Assembly: GCA_950097015.1 (NCBI GenBank)
Contig: CATNEN010000038.1
Coordinates: 20,372,001 to 20,436,000, forward strand
Direction: 5' to 3'
DNA length: 64,000 bases
From: Macrostomum hystrix
Taxonomy: Eukaryota; Platyhelminthes; Macrostomidae
Shown: positions 50,701 to 62,998 of the stretch, piece after piece
Layout: every line of letters begins with the position of its first letter
Position numbering within the stretch: the stretch's first letter is position 1
The notes under the pieces: generated by a model
What the model saw: only the letters and a program-made list of their open reading frames with translations
Told to the model about the DNA's origin: nothing
Database searches by the model: none
Program-made: the position numbers and the translations under genes

Positions 50701-53700
50701 TTTATGGCTTTCTTCGTAGGCAGTTGTTTAGTGTAGTTATTACCTTAATTCTAGATGTACTTTCTAGGTTGTGAGGTACCGATTTTCATTAACACAAAAA
50801 TTCCCATGTATTTTTTGTCAATTTGTCCGCCACTCTCTATAGGTTGTCTTGTTCTTTCCAGCTTCTATAGGCGAATTTCCTACGCAAACCAATGAACAGA
50901 AGGCCTCCTTAATGCTATGCTTGGTCATAGTCCGTGTCTCGCCCAGATTCCTATAGCAGGAATCTGCCTGTCAATCACTCTTGGTCTGGCGTTGCCTTCT
51001 CTAGGCTTAAAAATTTTGTTTCCCTACTCCCCATCCCCACTCTCTCCCTCTCGCCGATACAGCCAGCCAGATGGAAAAATATAGTCAGGCGGTTTTGAAA
51101 GAAAAAATAAGGCAGAGGGTTTGACGGACCTAAAGACACAGTGTCCTTAACCTGTGAATATTAAGACTGTGTGATATGCTAATTCTAGTGCATAGTTAGG
51201 CACAATCTCTTACCAGCTCAAATTATAAGAACGCTGCCCTATTAATCCTGATTCAGAAACATAATCTAAATATACTTTTTCAGCTAGTGCAGCTACGTGC
51301 CATTATAAAAATCGCAGCTAGAATCGCAGCTGGAGTCTAAGCTAGAATCGCAGCCGGACTCTAAGCTAGAATCGCAGCTGGAGTCTAAGCTAGAATCGCA
51401 GCCGGACTCTAAGCTAGAATCGCAGCTGGAGTCTAAGCTAGAATCGCAGCTGGAGTCTAAGCTAGAATCGCAGCCAGACTCTAAGCTAGAATCGCAGCTG
51501 GAGTCTAGGCTAGAATCGCAGCTGGAGTCTCAGCTAGAATTCGCAGCTAGAATCGCAGCAAAAGTCTCAGCTAGAATCGCAACTGGAATCGCAGCAAGGG
51601 TCTCAGCTGGAGTCTAAGCTAGAATCGCAGCTGGAGTATCAGCTAGAATCGCAGCTATAATCGCAGCTGGAGTCTAAGCTAGAATCGCAGCTGGAGTATC
51701 AGCTAGAATCGCAGCTATAATCGCAGCTGGAGTCTAAGCTAGAATCGCAGCTGAAGTCTAAGCTAGAATCGCAGCTGGAGTCTCAGCTAGAATCGCAGCT
51801 GGAGTCTAAGCTAGAATCGCAGCTTGAGTCTAAGCTATAATCGCAGCTGGAGTCTCAGCTAGAATCGCAGCTAGAATCGCAGCTGGAGTCTAAGCTAGAA
51901 TCGCAGCTAGAATCGCAGCTGGAGTCTCAGCTAGAATCGCAGCTAGAATCGCAGCTGGAGTCTAAGCTATAATCGCAGCTGGAGTCTCAGCTAGAATCGC
52001 AGCTAGAATCGCAGCTGGAGTCTAAGCTAGAATCGCAGCTAGAATCGCAGCTGGAGTCTCAGCTAGAATCGCAGCTAGAATCGCAGCTGGAGTCTAAGCT
52101 AGAATCGCAGCTAGAATCTAAGCTAGAATAAATTAGAAAGAAGAATGTTTCATAAGTGTGCGATTATGTTTTGGGTCCGACTACTGTGGTAGGTTGAGGT
52201 GGCTAAAGGCCTGTTGTTAAAGTGCACACTAGTGCCGCTTTGCTCTAGGCAGATCGCGCGGTTCAATTAATTTGCACTTTTAGTTAAGAAAAATCGTGTT
52301 TCTGTGACACTAGCCTTTTTTCAACTGAAACAAGTGGATATGTGAATGCACTTTAAAAGTGTATACATATTTTTATCCCCAATAAAATTAAATCAACATA
52401 TCTCTGAAATTTTTGCATGTAACTTTTTCTGTAGCTTCTATTGTAACATTGTCTTGTGATTTTTTCTTAAGTAATCGCATTTAAGTAACCTTCGAGGTTG
52501 GACAAACAAAAATTAATGGGATTATAAAACAATACTGAATTGACAGTAGCAGATGTGAAGATGAGAAAAAAAACTTTATTTGCATAGTCTGAATCTAAAT
52601 CTAGTTTTGCCAATGCGTCAGCTATCCTTGTCTTGTCTGGCAATGCTAGTTATTTTCTGATACGCAGTTAAAGTAAATGGATTTTTTTTCTATTCCTGTT
52701 TGGCTGATCGAGTGGATAGTTTTCTACCAGAGAAGGCCGACACTCGCTCCTGCACTCCCATCTCCTGCATTATGAAAGAGGGCGATAGGAAAGGATGGGA
52801 ACATTTTTCCCCAACGATTTGCCAGTGTCAGCAGCAGTAGGCGACGGTGGCGGAGGTGGCGTCACTCAGTTTACTGTCGCTCTCTTGTACCTACTGTAAT
52901 TTCATCCGTTTTTCTCTCCCTTTAGTCTAGTCTAGAGCCTAGATTATTAACTGTCTATATTACTCGACTTCAATTTATTTGCTGCATAGTCAAACACCAG
53001 CTTTTTCCGCTGTCGTCTCTTCTCTCTTTAAAAAAGACTATACGGTGGACTTTTACGCCTCGGATATGTCAATAATCGAAAAAGGACTTTGTAGAATTAT
53101 CGATTCCACTAGATCTACTATTTATATAGCTTTTTCTGCACATGTCTCTTTCCCATTTTCTGTCTTAGCTGCATTCGAGTAACTACCCTTGTCTAATCTC
53201 TGTATATTAGTTTTTATATATTCTCCTGTTTTACTGATCTCTTCTTACTCTTTCCTGATTTCACTTCGTTAAACTCTATCCTCACTCTTCTGTGTCTATT
53301 CTCTCTATTCCCTGATTTTTTCTCTCTATTCCTTGATCTATTCTCTCTATTCCTTGATCTATTCTATCTATTGCCTGATCTATTCTCTCTATTCCCAGAT
53401 CTACTCTCTCTATTGCCTGATCTATTCTCTCTATTCCCAGATCTACTCTCTCTATTCCTTGATCTATTCTCTCTATTCCCAGATCTATTCTCTCTATTCC
53501 CAGATCTATTCTCTCTATTCCTTGATCTATTCTCTCTATTCCTTGATCTATTCTCTCTATTCCCAGATCTATTCTCTCTATTACCAGATCTAATCTCTCT
53601 ATTCCCAGATCTATTCTCTCTATTCCTTGATCTATTCTCTCTATGCCCTTATCTATCCTCTCTTTCCAGATCGATTAAATCTCTTAACTGACTATGTCAC

Positions 53701-56700
53701 TATTATCTTTTTACTGATCTATTCTCTCTCTTAGTGATCTATTCACTCTTCCCTGATCTATTTTCTCTCTTCCCATATCTATACTCTTTCTTCCTTTTTT
53801 TCTTATCTCTCTATCCGTACATCCTTTCTTCCCCCCAAATCTATTCTCTTTTCCCCTTAATTAACTATTCTTTCTTGCTTTCTTTTTATTGATCCATTTT
53901 CCACGCGAAATTTTCAATTAGTTTTGACATTTAGAAATTTTGTAAGACACCCGCATTGTAAGAGGAGTTGAATCAGGCAATCAATTTTATCAATTTCGCA
54001 CCCATTCATTCGCCTCGTTTCAGCTTTTAAATTTTCCACTGTATTCCTAGAATCTTTTATTTCCATAGAATTCTAGAATCTTACATTTCTTTTCTAGCAT
54101 ATTTTCAAGGCCGTTTAAAGCTTTGAAATCCTTGTTTTGGTGTACAGATGTTGAAACCTTTAATCTCTGACCACCGCACCTGTTTTAGGGACCACCTGCC
54201 AGCAATCTCCGGGTGGCCTTTTGCTTTGCAAATAGCTCTATCTCGGGACAGTTTGTAGTGTAATTAGGCATCAATAGGATAGCATTTTTTCTTTTGATTT
54301 ATAGTTTCACTTTCTTTTTTCGAAGCGTTTCGAATTTTGCGAGTAAAGTCAGTTTTATTAGGGTGAGATTTTGTAAAGATTGGATATTTTAACAGGGTGA
54401 GATTTTGTAAAGATCCTCTATTTTAACAGGGTGAGATTTTGTAACTATCGGCTATTTTAAGAGGGTGAGATTTTGTAAAGATCCTCTATTTTAACAGGGT
54501 GAGATTTTGTAACTATCGGCTGTTTTAAGAGGGTGAGATTTTGTAAAGATTGGATATTTTAACAGGGTGAGACTTTGTAAAGATTGGATATTTTAACAGG
54601 GTGAGATTTTGTAAAGATCCTCTATTTTAACAGGGTGAGATTTTGTAACTATCGGCTATTTTAAGAGGGAGAGATTTTGTAACGATCCTCTATTTTAACA
54701 GCGTGAGATTTTGTAACTATCGGCTATTATAACAGGGTGAGATTTTGTAAAGATCCTCTATTTTAGCAGGGTGAGATTTTGTAAAGATCCTCTATTTTAG
54801 CAGGGTGAGATTTTGTAACTATCGGCTATTTTAACAGGGTGAGATTTTGTAAAGATCCTCTATTTTAACAGGGTGAGATTTTGTATAAATTGGCTATAAG
54901 AACAGGGTGAGATTTTATATTAATTAGCTATAAGAACAGGGTGAGATTTTGTATACATTGGCTATAAGAACAGGGTGAGATTTTGTATAAATTGGCTATA
55001 AGAACAGGGTGAGATTTTGTATAAATTGGCTATAAGAACAGGGTGAGATTTTGTATAAATTGGCTATAAGAACAGGGTGAGATTTTGTATAAATTGGCTA
55101 TAAGAACAGGGTGAGATTTTATATTAATTGGCTATAAGAACAGGGTGAGATTTTGTATAAATTGGCTATAAGAACAGGGTAAGATTTTGTATAAATTGGC
55201 TATAAGAACAGGGTGAGATTTTATATTAATTGGCTATAAGAACAGGGTGAGATTTTGTATAAATTGGCTATAAGAACAGGGTGAGATTTTATATAAATTG
55301 CCTATAAGAACAGGGTGAGATTTTTTTGTCTTAAACTTGAGTGCCTGACATAGGAAATATAAAACAGTTTCTTTAAAAATCAAACAACTTTCTGTAACGA
55401 TATGTCGTGACGCTTGGTATGCGTTTGTCTCACTCAGTATAATATTTTTATCGCCTAAATTTCTACGAGTACGTCAGCGCATTGTCGGAAGCTAAAATAA
55501 TACTTCTTTTCTCTAAGAATCCCATAAGTGTTCGTTTGCCCTCGGTAACTGGGGAGGTGTTTTACAGCGTCAGCGAGTGCGGGCTAGGCTTTGATTGGCA
55601 CTGAACTGCCTGGGTGCGATTCTAGTGCATATTTCCAGTTATTTTCCCTTTTACAATGCTAAAATTTTAATGCGGGACTGCACTGCTTAGAGACATTGAT
55701 TTTCTGTCAATCGGTAAATAGTAATTGATTTTTCAATTCTTGACTATGTAAGAATTGAGAATTGGAAATGTAGGGACATAGAATTGGAAATGTAGGGACA
55801 TCGAATTGGAAATGTAGGGACATCGAATTGGAAATGTAGGGACATGGAATAGGAAATATAGGGACATGGAATAGGAAATGTAGAAACACCGAATCGAAAT
55901 GTAGGGAGACATTTGGAAATGTAGGGAGACTGAATTGGAAATGTAGGGACATAGAATTGGAAATGTAGGGACATAGAATTGGAAATGTAGGGACATAGAA
56001 TTGGAAATATAGGGACATAGAATTGGAAATGTAGGGACATAGAATTGGAAATGTAGGGACATAGAATTGGAAATGTAGGGACATAGAATTGTGAATGTAG
56101 GGACATGGAATAGGAAATGTAGGAAGACCGAATCGAAATGTAGGGAGACAGAGTTGGAAATGTAGGGAGACTGAATTGGAAATGTAGGGAGACCGAATTG
56201 GAAATGTAGGGAGACCGAATTGGAAATGTAGGGAGACCGAATCGGAAATGTAGGGAGACATTTGGAAATGTAGGGAGACCAAATTGGAAATGTAGGGAGA
56301 CAGAGTTGGAAATGTAGGGAGACCGAATCGGAAATGTAGGGAGATGAGTTGATAAATGTAGGGGGAAAATATAAGGCGATAAAATATAATTTAGGATTAC
56401 TAAAACACAGTTTTTTGTGTTGCCTATTCCCTTTCTCTTCTCCCTCATCTAGTCTTTACTCGTCGCCACCTCATTAATCCCAAAGGAATATTTTGACGCA
56501 GCTGCTGCATTTGGTTAACAAAAATCTCCCCAGGGGAAAGGCTCGATCGAGTTGTCTCGCTTTTTTAATTTATAAGCATGCTTTTTCAGTGGCTTGAATT
56601 TTTTTAGTTTTTCAGTCTTTTTGTTTGAATTTGTCGAATTTTACGCACTAAATCAAATGAAATAAAATTGAAAAATTATCTAGCTTTATTTTAACAGCTT

Positions 56701-59700
56701 ATAAATGTAGGGAGATTTAGTATTATTCTTCTCCTTAGTATTATTGTTACTATTATAGTAAAGAAAGAAAATATTAATTTACTATCTATAACTTTTAACT
56801 GTTTCTTGTGTAGCCACTGGGTGGTGTTTTTGATTTATATAATCAAATTCTTGACTATTTTATCATTCTCTCTATTTCTATCGCTCTCTCTTCTCTTCTC
56901 TTATCTGCCATGAAGTCTTATTTGGCCAAGTTTTATTGCCTATGCCGGATCTTAATTTATCTCTGACTGCTGGCGTGCGTTAGCCACATTTGTACTTTTA
57001 GTTGACCTTACCGCTATTCGCTATGGTTTTATTAGGTGCGAATTCTTCTCCTATTCTAAGCTGTCTCACAGCCTTATCCTGCATCATCTTAGCTGTCTCA
57101 CATCCTTATCCTGCATCATCTTACATGTAGCTGTCTCACAGCCTTATCCTGCATTATCTTAGCTGTCTCACATCCTTATCCTGCATCATCTTACATGTAG
57201 CTGTCTCACAGCCTTATCCTGCATTATCTTAGCTGTCTCACATCCTTATCCTGCATTATCTTAGCTGTCTCACATCCTTATCCTGCATCATCTTACATGT
57301 AGCTGTCTCACAGCCTTATCCTGCATTATCTTAGCTGTCTCACATCCTTATCCTGCATCATCTTAGCTGTCTCACATCCTTATCCTGCATCATCTTAGCT
57401 GTCTCACATCCTTATCCTGCATTATCTTAGCTGTCTCACATCCTTATCCTGCATTATCTTACATGTAGCTGTCTCACAGCCTTATCCTGCATTATCTTAG
57501 CTGTCTCACATCCTTATCCTGCATTATCTTAGCTGTCTCACATCCTTATCCTGCATCATCTTACATGTAGCTGTCTCACAGCCTTATCCTGCATTATCTT
57601 AGCTGTCTCACAGCCTTATCCTGCATCATCTGGCAGTCTCACCTTCTTATCCTGCATTATCTTAACAGTCTCACATCTTTACTCCGCATCATAGCTGTCT
57701 CACATCCGTATCCTGCATCATCTTACATGTAGCTGTCTCACAGCCTTATCCTGCATTATCTTAGCTGTCTCACATCCTTATCCTGCATTATCTTACATGT
57801 AGCTGTCTCACAGCCTTATCCTGCATTATCTTAGCTGTCTCACAGCCTTATCCTGCATCATCTGGCAGTCTCACCTTCTTATCCTGCATTATCTTAACAG
57901 TCTCACATCTTTACTCCGCATCATAGCTGTCTCACATCCGTATCCTGCATCATCTTACATGTAGCTGTCTCACAGCCTTATCCTGCATTATCTTAGCTGT
58001 CTCACAGCCTTATCCTGCATCATCTGGCAGTCTCACCTTCTTATCCTGCATTATCTTAACAGTCTCACATCTTTACTCCGCATCATAGCTGTCTCACATC
58101 CGTATCCTACCTTCATCTCAACTTTATATTCAGTTCTTGTTCACTCTGATTAGAATTATATTATTTATATCATAACCATATTTACGGGCTAGTCAAATCA
58201 GCAATGCAAATTGAGATGTTTTCAAGACCGAGACCAGACCGAGACTGTGGTACTTATGGGTACTATCGAGCCAATCTTTGCATATGGGCCTTTGATTTTT
58301 TTTTTGTTTGATAAAAAAATATGCATCCTTGATTTGATTTGCTTTTAGGTACGCTTAGACATGTCCCGGCATAAATTACTGCACCCCTATAGCTGCCCTT
58401 GATCCGACTAAACATTTCGTTTGCGCAAGGACTGTTAATTCATGTTGAGATTATTAGAGACAGATGACAATAGAAGACAATAGAATAGTGAGAGCGGTAG
58501 AGTTGGATAGGTAAATAATGAAACAGGATAGAGATAAATAGGGAAGTAATGAAACGGGATAGAGATAAATAGGGAAGTAATGAAACGGGATAGAGATAAA
58601 TAGGGAAGTAGTTAAACTGGCTAGAGCATAACAAACAAGTCCTTTTTTAATATTAATAGCCGCTTCACTGATAACAGGACTAAGGATTTGCAAAAAAATA
58701 TCCGCAATGTACACAAAGGGAAAAGAGACTGTGTGCTTTAAGACCTTTCCTGGCTGCCAATTCGGGGCGTTTATATATGCAAGTATATATTCCTGTTCCT
58801 TCGTGTTCTTGTGTTTTCTAAGAATTCGCCTTCGCCTTTCTAATGAGAAAAAATAATTATTATTTTGCTATAGAAGGATTTGTACAAATTGTACTAAGCT
58901 CTTCTTTCTGTGTTCCTAAATAATTCCCTTTTGTAGGTTTTTGTCAGTACCAAGTGAAGCGTATATATAGCTTATTTTGGCTTATTTGTAGAAGATACAG
59001 GAAACATGCTGCTGCTGCTGCTGCTACTGTGGCTGCTAAATTTAATGTTGTTTCGCACCTGTGAATATTTTTTCCAACGTCCTTGTCGTGTCTTCTTTTT
59101 CATGTCTTTTTTGTCAATAAAAAACCTGAATTCCTCATGCCAAATTTATCGTATCGCCTCTGTGACTTTGCATGAATGTTGTCGGGCGCATGTTTTTTTA
59201 ATGGGATAGCGGTCTAAATATTATCGTCGCTTTGTTCGGATTCTGCTTAATTAAATAAATGCGCAAAACAAATTGCAGGGCGAGAAATATGACGGCAGAA
59301 AAGCCGACATCTGGAGCACGGGTGTCATTCTCTACGCCCTGCTAGTGGTGAGCGAGTGTTTAGACTTAGTTAGTCTGCGCTCCGATTGGCCAACAGCCCC
59401 CTCACTAGGATTTGCCTACAGCCCCCCTCACTAGGATTGGCCAACAGCCCCCTCACTAGGATTTGCCTACAGCCCCCTCACTAGGATTGGCCAACAGCCC
59501 CCTCACTAGGATTGGCCAACAGCCCCCTCACTAGGATTGGCCAACAGCCCCCTCACTAGGATTGGCCAACAGCCCCCTCACTAGGATTGGCCTACAGCCC
59601 CCTCACTAGGATTGGCCTACAGCCCCCTCACTAGGATTGGCCTACAGCCCCCTCACTAGGATTGGCCTACAGCCCCCTCACTAGGATTGGCCAACAGCCC

Positions 59701-61797
59701 ACTCACTAGGATTGGCCAACAGTCCCACTCACTAGGATTGGCCAACAGCCCATCACTAGGATAGGCCTCCCCCCTCCGCATATGATTGGCCAAAACCCAT
59801 CAAATCACTTCAAACGCATTATTCCTCACAAAATTTTAGGGCGCGCTGCCATTCGACGATGACAATCTGCGCAACCTGCTAGAGAAAGTAAAAAAAGGCG
59901 TATTCCACATTCCGCACTTTGTACCAGCCGAAGCTCAACAATTGCTGCGGGCCATGATTGAGGTTGACCCGGCTAGACGAATCACGGTAAATTATACTAC
60001 TGGCTAAAATTATTAAAATTAAAATTATTAAAATTTACTAAATTATTATACTAGTAAATTATTTGTTGTGTCAGTAGTAATTTCTAAATTCTGTTTAATT
60101 TATTCCAACTGTCGATGGATTTCACATCACCCTGTCTCTCTTTCTCAATTTTCAGCTGGAGAACGTTCTCAAGCATCCATGGGTCACTGCGTGAGTTGAT
60201 CGATCTACTACTTGACACTGCTTTAATATTTATGCTAGCACTGTGCTTCACAGAAATTGAAAAATCATTTTTTTAAGCAGTGAAACCCTGCTATTTGTTG
60301 CCTAGTCTGCTCTTACTATTTACTAATAGGGGAATCGAGCCAATATGCTTCACTTTTTGAGCTAAAAATAGCATATATCCCCCGGAAATCCAGCCAACAT
60401 TCGCGACCTTGAGAGCTAAAAATAGCATACATCCCCCGGGAATCCAGCCAACATTCGCGACCTTGAGAGCTAAAAATAGTATGCATTCCCTGAAAATCCA
60501 GCCAACATGCGCGACCATGAGAGCTAAAAATAGCATGCATTCCCTGAGAATCCACCCAACATGCGCGACCATGAGAGCTAAAAATAGCATGCATTCCCCG
60601 GAAATCCAGCCAACATGCGCGACCATGAGAGCTAAAAATAGCATGCATTCCCCGGAAATCCAGCCAACATGCGCGACCATGAGAGCTAAAAATAGCATAC
60701 ATTCCCCGGAAATCCAGCCAACATGCGCGACCATGAGAGCTAAAAATAGCATGCATTCCCCGGAAATCCAGCCTACATGCGCGACCATGAGAGCTAAAAA
60801 TAGCATGCATTCCCCGCGAATCCAGCTAACATGGGCGACCTAGGAGCTACTTCGTTAAAATAACTTCTCTAAAATCTCTGCTCACTAAAACAATAGCGAC
60901 AATGAAATCCAACTGGACACCGAGACGCACATGATCAGCGCCGTGGCCACTAGCGTCATCCAGTCCAAGGAGGACATTGATCCGGACATTTTCAACACCA
61001 TGACTTCGCTGCAGTGCTTCCAGGATCGGGACCGTCTTACTAGAGAGCTGCTATCGCCGCAGCACAATACTGAAAAGGTTTGTTTTCTTTTTCGTTTTTT
61101 CACTGATGACCCACCGCCTCAGGGTTCCATCAGGACTTACCTCAGGGTTCACTTCAGGACTTACCTCAGGGTTCACTTCAGGACTCACCTAAGGATTCAG
61201 GTCAGGATTCACCTCAGGGTTCACCTGAGAACTCACCTCAGGATTCACCTCAGGATTCACCTCAGGATTAACCTAAGGACTTACCTCAGGACTTACCTCA
61301 GACCATCGCGCCCGCCTCAGGTGATCTACTTTCTTCTAATGGATCGCAAGTTGCGCAATCCCTGCCTAGACGATCCCGAAGAGATTCGCAGCCGGAACAG
61401 CACCCCGGACCCGCCAAGGAAGCGAACTGACTCGCTGCGACTGCACGCGAACAGCGTGTGCGGCTCGCCTCAACTGGGCTACCGGCTGAGCGACGGCTCC
61501 CCATTGGCCGGCCGGCGGGCCCTGACTGTGCAGTCCTATCGAAAGTCTTCAGCTGGTTCGGCTTCAATCGGCGCTGCCGCCGCCGGTGCGGCTAGTCCGG
61601 CTACATCTAGACGCCCGCCGCCGACTCCGCCGACAACGCCGCAGATTGGCAGATCAGCGGCTGCGGCAGGAGCTGCCGGCGCCACAGGCGGTTTGTCGAC
61701 GGCTTCGCCGGAGCAGCCCGGCTGGCGTTCCCGGTTGAACTCGTTGAAGACCTCGCTGGCCACTACGCTGGGCACGCCGAGATTTCATCGTCGCAGT

Positions 61798-61830
<33 letters not shown>

Positions 61831-62963
61831 CATCATCATCATCAGCAGCAGTCCATGGCCCTGGCGTCGGGCACTACGCCGGAAGCCAGTCCCGAACTCT
61901 CCCGGCGGTCCTGGTTCACCGCTTTCCTACCCGGAGGCGGCGGTGGCAGTCATCATCAGGCTCATCATCATCAGCAGCAGCAACAGCAACTGCAGCGGCA
62001 GCAGCAGCAGCAGCAGCAGCATCATTACAATGTTGTAAGCTTATGTTTCTTTTATGCCGTCTTAAAAATCCTTAGGTTTGACTTTTATTCAAGTATTCCT
62101 TATCCTCATGGAGGACTACGAATTTCCCGAATCCTCAAGTTGCTCTTATAATTATCCTAGATCCTCAAATTCCAATTTTATTGATCCCTGATTCTCAAGT
62201 TCCATTTATAATTATCCCAGATCCTCAAGCTCCTCTTTAAGTTATCCCAAATCCTAAATTATGAATACCAATTATCCCAAATCCTAATTTAGGACTTTAT
62301 ATTGTACTGCACTCTCAAAGGACTATTGATTATGGAAAATTCCTAATTAATTCCGCCAACCGCAGCAGCAGCAGATGCAGCAGCATCGTCAGCAGCATCA
62401 GGCCAATCAGACTCAATCAATTACAAACGCGGCTACATCGTCCTCTGGTGGCGCCGCTTCGGCTCCAGCTGGAGCCGCCGCCGCCGCAGCCGCAGCCGCA
62501 GCCGCCGCAGCAGCGGACGCTTCAACCGGCAGTCACGTGGTGCTGATCCGTGACCGGCCGCTGAATCGTGTCAAGGCGGATCTGGTTCACGCCCTGCTCC
62601 AGACGCCCGATCTGATTCACACTGTCCTGTCACCGACGGCCTTCAGGGCCGAGCTAAGGCGACCGCCGATGCCGCCGGCTGCCAACGCCGCCTCCGCCTC
62701 GGCCGCGGCCGCTTCTCTAAGCAATAGGCCGGTAAAATTCCAGGTAGAAATTCATAGGCCAGATCCTGATAGGCTGCTGTTTGCCATCAACTTTCAGCTG
62801 ATCTCCGGTGAGTTGAAGCTTAATAATGTATGTTGTTCCTGTACATATTTTTAATTCTCTGAAACCAACCCCGATTTATACTAGGCCCAGTTCGGCGTTT
62901 CAAACGTGTCTGCGACCAAATTCACCAGGCGCTACTTTCACCCAGATTATACGGTGCCGGACC

Positions 62964-62998
<35 letters not shown>

